A stretch of DNA of 5,508 bases from NCBI GenBank assembly GCA_016303265.1, contig JAEDLZ010000081.1, forward strand, positions 1-5,508. Reading direction: 5' to 3'. The notes beneath the pieces were generated by a model. That model was not told where the DNA came from, did not search any database, and saw only the letters and a list, made by a program, of their open reading frames with translations. This DNA is from Clostridiales bacterium (GTDB lineage Bacteria; Bacillota; Clostridia; Monoglobales; Monoglobaceae). This document shows positions 1 to 5,508 of the stretch, one piece after another (the stretch's first letter is position 1; every line of letters starts with the position of its first letter). A program made the position numbers and the translations under genes.

Positions 1-619
1 GCGGCACATTATCACCCAAATACTCTGTTTCGGTAAGAGTCGGTTGCACATCTGTGTCAATTACAAAATACGGTGCATCGATTCTATTGCCGAGCGCAGT
101 ATCAAGAAGAAGTCTTACGCTGACGGTTTCATCCTTTGAGCTGTTATTCTGCACCTTGAAGGAAAGACCGACATTTCCGGTTGTATTGCTCTCTGTGTTA
201 TTGTCAAGCGCTGCCAAAAGGGTTACTGTAATCCCCTTTATTGTCCACGGAATTTCAATCAGCCGTCCGTTTTCCTTTACCTCAATTGTGCCAAGCTTTG
301 AGTCAAGACCGAAAAATCCGTAGTCCTGACCGAAAACATAGTCCTTATCTCCGATTCTTACCGTTATAAACGAGGTTCCGTTGCTTCGTTCCTTATCCTC
401 CGAATATAAAAGAGGAATGTTATTATCCAAAACCTTATGGGGGTTTCCCTCGGCGGTTTCTATTGCGAAACCGCCGGTTTTCTTATTGAACATAAAGCTT
501 AGATATTCATTTGAAATTCTGTATTCATCGCTTTCCTCGGCAAATGAAGAAACGGGGAAAAGCGACAACAGAAATGTAAGTATTAAAATGCAGGAAACTG
601 CTTTTTTAAATATTCTCAT
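1..619 (-). CDS. Secreted protein of unknown function, N-terminal 206 residues (3' end outside window)
   Basis: Seen: ATG at 617-619 lies 10 bases after AGGAGG, and the frame is open to the left edge (last full codon 2-4). The protein begins MRIFKKAVSCILILTFLLSL, a basic start followed by a hydrophobic core, and has a likely signal peptidase site after VSSFA at residue 27. The mature part looks beta-rich: YRISNEYLSFMFNKKTGGF (33-51), a segment around YVFGQDYGFFGLDSKLGTIE (94-113), alternating hydrophobic strands such as ITVTLLAALDNN, then VSVRLLLDTALGNRIDAPYF (166-185). The last segment resembles a D-T-x-L-G-x-x-D-x-P-F pattern that I associate with large uncharacterised secreted bacterial proteins; that is recollection, not a search result. 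No catalytic motif is visible. It follows the giant Ig-like gene by 16 bases on the same strand, so the two are probably co-expressed. Full length, later domains and any wall anchor are outside the window. A cell-surface or secreted partner is the best inference. Confidence 0.88.
   Translation of the reverse strand, partial: MRIFKKAVSCILILTFLLSLFPVSSFAEESDEYRISNEYLSFMFNKKTGGFAIETAEGNPHKVLDNNIPLLYSEDKERSNGTSFITVRIGDKDYVFGQDYGFFGLDSKLGTIEVKENGRLIEIPWTIKGITVTLLAALDNNTESNTTGNVGLSFKVQNNSSKDETVSVRLLLDTALGNRIDAPYFVIDTDVQPTLTETEYLGDNVP
539..619 (-). other. Sec signal peptide of the downstream secreted protein
   Basis: Residues 1-27 have a basic n-region (MRIFKK), a hydrophobic core (AVSCILILTFLLSLFP) and a polar c-region ending S-F-A before E-E-S, fitting the small-x-small rule for signal peptidase I. 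The cysteine at residue 10 sits inside the core without a proper lipobox (no L-x-x-C at the end of the core), so a lipoprotein is unlikely. Confidence 0.85.
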
Positions 620-629
620 AATTCACACG

Positions 630-635
630 CCTCCT
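630..635 (-). promoter_or_regulatory. Ribosome binding site AGGAGG of the downstream gene
   Basis: On the minus strand the sequence reads TAA-AGGAGG-CGTGTGAATT-ATG. The perfect Shine-Dalgarno core begins immediately after the stop codon of the giant gene and is 10 bases from the ATG at 619. A ribosome terminating on the upstream gene would cover this site, which fits co-transcription and possible translational coupling. It decides the start of the second gene. No terminator or promoter fits in the 16-base gap. Confidence 0.85.
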
Positions 636-3600
636 TTACTTTGACAGATACACGTTTAGTGTGAAATAGTCGCGTTTATCTGTTTGGATGTAGAAGGTGT
701 ACCAGCCCTCATCAAGACCGGAAACTTCAAAATCGCCGTTTTCATTTTTCGCAATCATATTTCCTTCCTTCTTCATCTGACCCATTGTGTAAATACCGCT
801 TTGGTATCTTACATATGCAGTACCGGAAAAGTTTGAAAGAGAAATGTTTATCGTGTCGCCTATAACCTCGCTTGTGCCTGTAAAATCAGGGAGCTGTCCG
901 TTTACTAATGCAATAGTATCATACATACCCACAAGACGAACTGTTCTCTTTGTCTCAAATGTGTTATGTGCCGAGTCGGTAACTCGGTAGGTGATTGTAT
1001 AGGGCTTACTTGAATCAAAGGTGTTTTGACTCAAATCATAGGGATTAAAGCCGCCCCAATCAATTTCCACATTTGCGGTGAGGTCTGTCTTTTTGCCGTT
1101 AAACTCATCATATGCATTGTATGCCTCATATTTTCCGTTTTGAATGTATTTGAGCATACTTATATCATACTCCGCATTCATGTTCGGGTTTTCATAGAAC
1201 ACAAGCTCATTTTTTCCCAAAAGGTCAATAGTCGGCGGTGTTTTATCGATAATTTTGATATCAACACCATAGCTTGCAACAAGCCCGTTTTTCTTTTCAG
1301 CGTTGAATATGAACATGCCGTTTTGGTCATAAACCTTTTCTTTTGATGTTGTATAATCATCGTCGCTTCCCACAAGCCGTGTTTCACCGTCGGTTTCCAC
1401 CGTCACTTTTACATCATTGTTTGTTACATTATATATATCCGATGCAACGGTATAGCCTACCTTGCCGTCTGCGGGCACTCTTGTTTCGTTTGCGGTTTTT
1501 GTAACCCAGGTTTGGCTTTGGGCGTCAAACTCATCATAATCATAGCTCCAGCTTACACTTGTGATTTTCGGCGCCGTGGTGTCAATTTCGGTAATCTCGA
1601 TTGACAAATATGATGAAAGTCCCTCTTTGTCATGTATCTTGAAGGTATAATTGCCGTTTTGATTGAACACAAAGCTGTTTTTGTTGCCGTCCTCGTCTGC
1701 AACAGTCTTTGTAATTCCACCGTAGGTCACATAAATATCCGATTCTTCTCTCTCCATATCCCTGTCGCTTGTGAGAATATCTACCTTGTTAAAGCTTACG
1801 GAAACGGAGTTTACATCCGATGCGGAATCCATAACCGCTTCAAGTGCCGGCGGTGTTTTGTCAATGTTTCCGACTGCCACGAGTTCTGAACCCGAATTGC
1901 CGTAATCATCTTCAAAGTAAGCGGTAACCGTTCCCGATTTTGTAAAGGTTATTGTCGAAGTGCTGTAGTTTACGGCATAATCCTGCGAGGTCAGCGGTTC
2001 AACAGGTTCGATATTCGTAATCCTTACATTCTGCTTTGAGAAATACAGCGTTGCACTCACGGGACGTGAGGTATAGTCCGTTGTACTGTATGTCACGCTT
2101 GCCGTAGGAACAGTGGTATCAATATTTTTAACATTAAAGCTCTTAACGGTTTTATTGCCCACCTTATCGTAAAGCGTGATACTGTAAGTGCCGTTTTTGG
2201 ATATTTTACCGCTGTATTTGCCGTCTGTGCCTTGGGTGAGCGGAATTTCAACGCCGCCCGATGTCAGAACAACCTTTCCTATTCCGCTTTCATTATCGGA
2301 AGCATTAATCGTTATATTATACGGCGTGTTGGTTTTTTCGGTTGTTTCGAGGGTGTACTCAATCTCACCCGGCACTACATCAAAGTTATTGAGTGAAACC
2401 GGTACATATTTTGTATAGCCGTATTTATCTCTCAACTCAAATGTAAACTCATGCTGATAGATATTAAGTACCTTTTCATTCTGCTTTGAGTTGTTTGCAA
2501 CATAGAGTTCTCTCTCAAAACCTCTGCTGTCTTCCGGAATATCAATTACAGCTTTTGCATTTTTGTAGTAGGTGTTTTCCAAATCGGTAATTTCTTCCCA
2601 GTTACCGTCGGCATTTTCAAGATAGTACTTTACATTGTAATCTTTGCCCTCTTCGACAGGCATTTTATAGATAATGTCCTTGGTGGAAAGCGCCCCTTCA
2701 AAGCTGCCGATATACGGCATTTCCTCCGCACCGAGAGTATTCGTAAATGATACGCCTCCCGACTGAATGGTATACTCATCGCTGAATGTGTATTTAAGCA
2801 TTTTTACGCCGTATTTATCAGCATCGCCGAAGTATTCCACCTTAACGGGAATAGATTCTGTTATTACCTCAATGTCGTTACCTGTTTCTTCGTCATAGAC
2901 ATATTCTTTTGACGAATAATCGCTTCCGTCCCAAATCCAGTATTCGGTCGGAGCACCGTTTTCATCAGTCATCGGCACAAGAACTTCTTGATACTCATCA
3001 TTTAAATCTGTGTAAGCAAAAGCCCTTATTTGTTCTATCCCCGAGTCCTTATCCTGAGCAGTTATCGTAAATGTTACATTTCCCGGCGTCGTATGTTTTA
3101 CAAGCTCCCTGATCAGCGTACCATCACTATCGTGAGTTTCTTCATAGGTTAAAACCCCGGGACTTACCGACCATCTTGTAATCGGAGCAGTGTTGTCTAT
3201 TCCTGTAATTACGGCTGTTTTTTCACTTACCTGAGTAGGATCGTTTATGTCTGCACCTTCGCTGAATGCAAGGACCGTAACGGTTCTTTCCGTAGTATCG
3301 GCATATATGTCATCTCCGTATTCACCGTCCGCATTGTAAATCTGTTCTACTCTGTAAACAAGCTTTTTGTATCCGGTGTCTTCACTGCCGCTGTCGCCTG
3401 ATGCGGTATATGACATGTTCGACTCAAAGATAAGAGCGTTTGTATTATAAATGGTATTATAATCATACGGGTTTATCGGCAGAAGCAAGGTGTCGCTGTC
3501 AGCGTCAGCCGGTTCAACAATCACATAATCTCCGCTGTATGCGGCTGCGCAAATCATTTCATCATCAGCATACGGGGTTAGTGAACTATCAACTTTAGTG

Positions 3601-5508
3601 ACCTTTATATCGCTTGCCGCACCGAACATTACACCATCAACGGTTGCAACAAGGTGGTTTGTTCTGCCTAAATCATCAACGGTATATAAATCATAGTCAC
3701 CATTGTCACCTGCCGCAAATGAATATTTATTGGAGTATGTCATGGCATACTGCTTTGCAAGCTCAAGGTTTGCCGTTTCAACCTTTTCCGCCTCCGACAA
3801 ATCTTCAAACTCATCTATGTCCAATGTATTATTTATAACAACATCACTGTTTGCATCAACGATTTTGTCCTGCGGAAGTGTATATACAGGTACATTATAG
3901 CTTACTGTTGCTATTGTCTTTGTTTCGGTTTTTACGGGGTTAGCCGATGTTGTCAAAGAAAGCTCTGTATCTTCTGCTTTAAGAACATTCTCGTTAAATA
4001 CTATGTCTGTACTGTTGCCGAGACTGTCAGCAGCACGCACACCAAGATACCATTCTCCGGTTGTGCCGAGAATTTGAGCTTTATATGTGATATTGTTTTC
4101 GCCGCTCCACTCTGCAGCTTCGCTTTTTGTTACGGAGGCTTTGAAACACTTCGCATCCGAAGCAAAATATTCTTCGAGGTTGGCTCCGTCCGTATATTTA
4201 TCGACGGGGATAAACGCAAATTTTACCGTTTCGCCCAAAACGTCGTTTAATTTAACGGTAGCTGCGGCATCCTTTCTTGCTCCGTGAGTTTCCTCCGTAA
4301 CCTCAATGTCGGCTGTCGGCGGGGTTTTGTCTATGCCGCGTATGACAAGCTTCACATTCGTTTTATTGCCTGATGCGTCCGAAACCGTAATAAAGGTATC
4401 TGTACTTTCGCTGACCGTTACATCAACTTCTCCCTCTGCTATTTCGCCGATTTCTACCGCCGCACTCTCACACGAAATGAAAATTTCGCCGCCAAGGTTA
4501 TCACTGACATACAGTTTGCCGCTTATGTTCTCGTCTGTATGGTAATCGTTTATAACCAAATTGGCAGTCGGCGCAGTATTGTCATAATAGAACATAATTT
4601 CATTACTTTTAACTGTATTTAAGCTGATATTTGACTTATCGGTATCCTTGCTGCATATTACTGTCTGAACAAACAATGTATTTGCTCCGTCCGCAAATGT
4701 CATCTGCGGTGCATCGACAGTAAGCTTTGCTGCAAGTGTACCGGATATAGAAGCTGACGGACTGACACTGCCGGCGTCAAGCCACTCGCCGTATTCTCCG
4801 GAAACTGTGCTTATTCTGTAATAAAGCTCCTGGTCCTTTGCATAAGACGGATTTGCAAACTGCTCATTTATATCAAAACAAAGTTTAAAGCTATCACTTG
4901 AAATAAGCGGTCTCTCGGCAAAGCTAAGCTCGCTTTGAACATCAACCGTTCCTGTCGGCGCTGCATTTCTTATGATAAATGCATCAGAAATTTCAGACGC
5001 CGACGCTCCGTGAGTGTCAACAGCCGTAACCTTTAGTGCATATATGCCGCTTGGAATATCGGATATGTTTACATTCTGCGAAAGTATTCCGTTGCTGACG
5101 TTAAGTTTAAATTCTTCATTTCCCGGGATATTCGTTCCGTCCGGATTTACAATCCTGCCTGTTGCCGACGCTACATCTGACCGGTCGGTTGCATATACAG
5201 AAACTCTTTGCGTCAGACTGCTGACATCGGCAGACGGAGCTGTCAGATTAATGGAGGGACCTTCATTATCAAAAACAAAGGTTGTAACATAGTTAATGCT
5301 TGCGCCCGACGGCGGCACTATTTTACATTCAAGAATGTATGTTCCGTTAAGGTTCTTTGTTGCACTGTCCGCCGCGGTGTCAAACTTGCCGCTGTATTTT
5401 TTAAATTCTGTAATATATGTGTTGTCGGCAGAATTTTTCCAGCGATAATAAACTGTGTTCTTTGTGTTTGTATCAATTGTTATGTTATAAGACGAGTCGG
5501 GTTTTTCA
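636..5508 (-). CDS. Giant multi-module Ig-like extracellular protein, C-terminal part (5' end outside window)
   Basis: Seen: the frame is open from the right edge (first full codon 5507-5505) to TAA at 636-638, giving 1623 residues. A GTG at 5318 could be taken as the start, but 63 in-frame codons without a stop precede it and read as another Ig-like module (YYRW, then NGTYILECKIV), so the gene begins beyond the window. Numbering from that GTG, linkers of the I-D-x-T-x-P type occur near residues 17-21, 246-250, 329-334, 707-711, 1066-1071, 1152-1157, 1245-1250 and 1357-1362, with weaker ones near 116-121 and 977-983. Each usually follows a strand pattern like NGTYSITLYDKVGN. There are only five cysteines among the 1560 residues, many D/E/T/S/Y, no transmembrane segment and no catalytic motif. 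Known: such modules are common in secreted adhesins and carbohydrate-binding surface proteins of Clostridia. Inferred: exported adhesive or structural protein; ligand unknown. Module type is confident, function is not. Confidence 0.9.
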   Translation of the reverse strand, partial: EKPDSSYNITIDTNTKNTVYYRWKNSADNTYITEFKKYSGKFDTAADSATKNLNGTYILECKIVPPSGASINYVTTFVFDNEGPSINLTAPSADVSSLTQRVSVYATDRSDVASATGRIVNPDGTNIPGNEEFKLNVSNGILSQNVNISDIPSGIYALKVTAVDTHGASASEISDAFIIRNAAPTGTVDVQSELSFAERPLISSDSFKLCFDINEQFANPSYAKDQELYYRISTVSGEYGEWLDAGSVSPSASISGTLAAKLTVDAPQMTFADGANTLFVQTVICSKDTDKSNISLNTVKSNEIMFYYDNTAPTANLVINDYHTDENISGKLYVSDNLGGEIFISCESAAVEIGEIAEGEVDVTVSESTDTFITVSDASGNKTNVKLVIRGIDKTPPTADIEVTEETHGARKDAAATVKLNDVLGETVKFAFIPVDKYTDGANLEEYFASDAKCFKASVTKSEAAEWSGENNITYKAQILGTTGEWYLGVRAADSLGNSTDIVFNENVLKAEDTELSLTTSANPVKTETKTIATVSYNVPVYTLPQDKIVDANSDVVINNTLDIDEFEDLSEAEKVETANLELAKQYAMTYSNKYSFAAGDNGDYDLYTVDDLGRTNHLVATVDGVMFGAASDIKVTKVDSSLTPYADDEMICAAAYSGDYVIVEPADADSDTLLLPINPYDYNTIYNTNALIFESNMSYTASGDSGSEDTGYKKLVYRVEQIYNADGEYGDDIYADTTERTVTVLAFSEGADINDPTQVSEKTAVITGIDNTAPITRWSVSPGVLTYEETHDSDGTLIRELVKHTTPGNVTFTITAQDKDSGIEQIRAFAYTDLNDEYQEVLVPMTDENGAPTEYWIWDGSDYSSKEYVYDEETGNDIEVITESIPVKVEYFGDADKYGVKMLKYTFSDEYTIQSGGVSFTNTLGAEEMPYIGSFEGALSTKDIIYKMPVEEGKDYNVKYYLENADGNWEEITDLENTYYKNAKAVIDIPEDSRGFERELYVANNSKQNEKVLNIYQHEFTFELRDKYGYTKYVPVSLNNFDVVPGEIEYTLETTEKTNTPYNITINASDNESGIGKVVLTSGGVEIPLTQGTDGKYSGKISKNGTYSITLYDKVGNKTVKSFNVKNIDTTVPTASVTYSTTDYTSRPVSATLYFSKQNVRITNIEPVEPLTSQDYAVNYSTSTITFTKSGTVTAYFEDDYGNSGSELVAVGNIDKTPPALEAVMDSASDVNSVSVSFNKVDILTSDRDMEREESDIYVTYGGITKTVADEDGNKNSFVFNQNGNYTFKIHDKEGLSSYLSIEITEIDTTAPKITSVSWSYDYDEFDAQSQTWVTKTANETRVPADGKVGYTVASDIYNVTNNDVKVTVETDGETRLVGSDDDYTTSKEKVYDQNGMFIFNAEKKNGLVASYGVDIKIIDKTPPTIDLLGKNELVFYENPNMNAEYDISMLKYIQNGKYEAYNAYDEFNGKKTDLTANVEIDWGGFNPYDLSQNTFDSSKPYTITYRVTDSAHNTFETKRTVRLVGMYDTIALVNGQLPDFTGTSEVIGDTINISLSNFSGTAYVRYQSGIYTMGQMKKEGNMIAKNENGDFEVSGLDEGWYTFYIQTDKRDYFTLNVYLSK
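639..923 (-). other. C-terminal end module of the giant protein, without visible wall anchor
   Basis: Residues 1466-1560 run from YDTIALVNGQLPDF to the terminal YFTLNVYLSK. They contain GDTINISLSNFSGTAYVRYQ and a final EGWYTFYIQTDKRDYFTLNV, which lines up with NGNYTFKIHDKEGLSSYLSI of the earlier modules. I read it as a last diverged beta module that lacks the acidic D-x-x-G-N turn and the proline linker. No LPxTG motif, hydrophobic tail with basic end, SLH repeat, dockerin or peptidoglycan-binding motif is present, so any anchor must be nearer the N-terminus or supplied by another protein. Confidence 0.65.
924..2372 (-). repeat. C-terminal zone of regular Ig-like modules in the giant protein
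   Basis: Residues 983-1465 form five modules of about 80-110 residues. Linkers are NIDTTVPTAS (1065-1074), NIDKTPPALE (1151-1160), EIDTTAPKIT (1244-1253) and IIDKTPPTID (1356-1365). The strands before them line up: NGTYSITLYDKVGNKT (1042-1057), SGTVTAYFEDDYGNSG (1128-1143), NGNYTFKIHDKEGLSS (1221-1236) and NGMFIFNAEKKNGLVA (1333-1348). The shared pattern is N/S-G-x-aromatic/V-x-F/Y-x-x-x-D-x-x-G-N, with the D and N decaying in the last two copies. Modules of this kind act as rigid spacers or ligand-binding units in secreted bacterial proteins; which applies here is not visible. Confidence 0.8.
927..1238 (-). other. DUF5011-like bacterial Ig module within the giant protein
   Basis: Residues 1361-1464 begin PPTIDLLGKNELVFYENPNM, continue with NGKKTDLTANVEIDWGG and finish YTITYRVTDSAHNTFETKRT followed by VRLVG. 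This order matches the usual layout of the DUF5011/HYR-like group as I know it: P-x-I-x-L-x-G near the start, a D-G-D-L-T-like turn in the middle, and Y-x-I-x-Y-x-V-x-D-S-A-x-N with R-T-V-x-V at the end. The copy is longer than typical because of extra residues around 1385-1410. The family is widespread in secreted proteins and gives no specific function. Confidence 0.65.
2373..3200 (-). other. Central segment 2 of the giant protein: long Ig-like region with extended insert
   Basis: Residues 707-982 start at the linker GIDNTAPITRWSV and include a familiar Ig-like strand pair, VTFTITAQDKDSGIEQIRAF (748-767), then a long acidic and Tyr-rich part (YWIWDGSD, YVYDEETGNDIE). It ends with FTFELRDKYGYTKYVPVSLN (958-977), which aligns with the last strands of the regular modules, and NNFDVVPGEIEY in the place of a degenerate linker. 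The span of 276 residues suggests two or three modules whose boundaries are eroded, or one module with an insert near residues 790-930. Confidence 0.6.
3201..3968 (-). other. Central segment 1 of the giant protein: about 256 residues with no recognised domain
   Basis: Residues 451-706 lack any clear I-D-x-T-x-P linker, more than twice the usual module length. The segment starts with a strand-like Thr/Val-rich part, then an acidic helix-prone stretch around residues 502-529 (DEFEDLSEAEKVETANLELA, continuing into KQYAMTYSNKY), then DNGDYDLYTVDD and a part rich in Asp and Ala (VEPADADSDT). It closes with beta-like KKLVYRVEQI and RTVTVLAFSEG before the linker GIDNTAP. I do not recognise the fold. 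It may be an inserted functional domain in the Ig scaffold, or two diverged modules with lost linkers. Confidence 0.6.
3969..5508 (-). repeat. N-terminal zone of Ig-like modules in the giant protein
   Basis: This coding stretch holds about five beta-sandwich modules in protein-level tandem array. Boundaries are marked by FVFDNEGPSI (residues 14-23 from the internal GTG), IIRNAAPTGT (115-124), YYDNTAPTAN (244-253) and GIDKTPPTAD (328-337). The first and third modules share a Y-Y-R-W/I motif near their start (YYRWKNS; YYRISTVSGEYGEW) followed by a N-G/N-T-hydrophobic strand, so they look like the same subfamily. The fourth ends TFITVSDASGNKTNVKLVI and the fifth contains GEWYLGVRAADSLGNSTDIV, both the usual last strands before a linker. 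The modules are diverged in sequence, so this is old duplication and not a recent tandem repeat. Confidence 0.75.

Noticed and set aside
620..635. Terminator or promoter between the two genes
   Set aside because: The gap is 16 bases, is occupied by the ribosome binding site, and contains no inverted repeat or T-run.
54..644. Two plus-strand reading frames at 54-323 and 381-644
   Set aside because: They lie antisense to the signal-peptide gene, have no ribosome binding sites that I can see, and give low-complexity Ser/Leu-rich proteins typical of antisense shadows.
3681..3708. Possible calcium-binding or dockerin loop at GDNGDYDLYTVDD
   Set aside because: Spacing does not fit the D-x-D/N-x-D-G-x-x-x-x-x-D/E pattern and there is no second copy as dockerins need.
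1026..5292. Further plus-strand frames and a minus-strand frame at 1178-1387 in another register
   Set aside because: All overlap the long Ig-like frame, whose repeated motifs prove it is the coding frame across the entire stretch.
5316..5318. GTG as the start of the giant gene
   Set aside because: The frame stays open for 63 more codons to the right edge and encodes a recognisable module; no ribosome binding site stands before this GTG, which here simply encodes Val in ECKIVPPSG.
1..5508. Mobile element, CRISPR array, tRNA/rRNA or riboswitch
   Set aside because: Both strands are accounted for by two long coding frames; no transposase, direct-repeat array or RNA-like noncoding region is present.

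Overview
The window looks like chromosomal DNA from a low-to-moderate-GC Gram-positive bacterium, most likely a Clostridia member (Oscillospiraceae/Lachnospiraceae type, gut or rumen). The clues are a strong AGGAGG ribosome binding site, a typical Firmicutes signal peptide, and a very large secreted-type protein built of Ig-like modules joined by I-D-x-T-x-P linkers. The assignment rests on style and codon use, not on a marker gene.

Both genes are on the minus strand and both run off the window. Reading in the direction of transcription (right to left), positions 5508-636 are one open frame of 1623 codons. It encodes the C-terminal part of a giant extracellular protein made of repeated beta-sandwich modules; its true start lies beyond the right edge. 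After a 16-base gap holding AGGAGG, a second gene starts at 619 and leaves the window at the left edge. It shows a clear Sec signal peptide and about 180 residues of a probable beta-rich exported domain. The second gene is easy to miss because its stop is outside the window.

The large protein has three zones. An N-terminal zone (3969-5508) holds Ig-like modules with linkers such as FDNEGP, YDNTAP and IDKTPP. A central zone (2373-3968) has only one clear linker, and includes a helix-prone acidic stretch. A C-terminal zone (639-2372) returns to regular modules of about 85-110 residues, including one resembling the DUF5011 bacterial Ig-like family, and ends in a degenerate module with no visible cell-wall anchor.

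The tight spacing suggests co-transcription and possibly translational coupling, so the two exported proteins probably work together at or outside the cell surface. Binding target, anchoring and exact function cannot be read from this window. There is no sign of a mobile element, CRISPR array, RNA gene or riboswitch, and essentially the whole window is coding. I see no clearly new defence or enzymatic system; the most interesting points are the irregular central zone, the anchorless C-terminus and the uncharacterised downstream partner.
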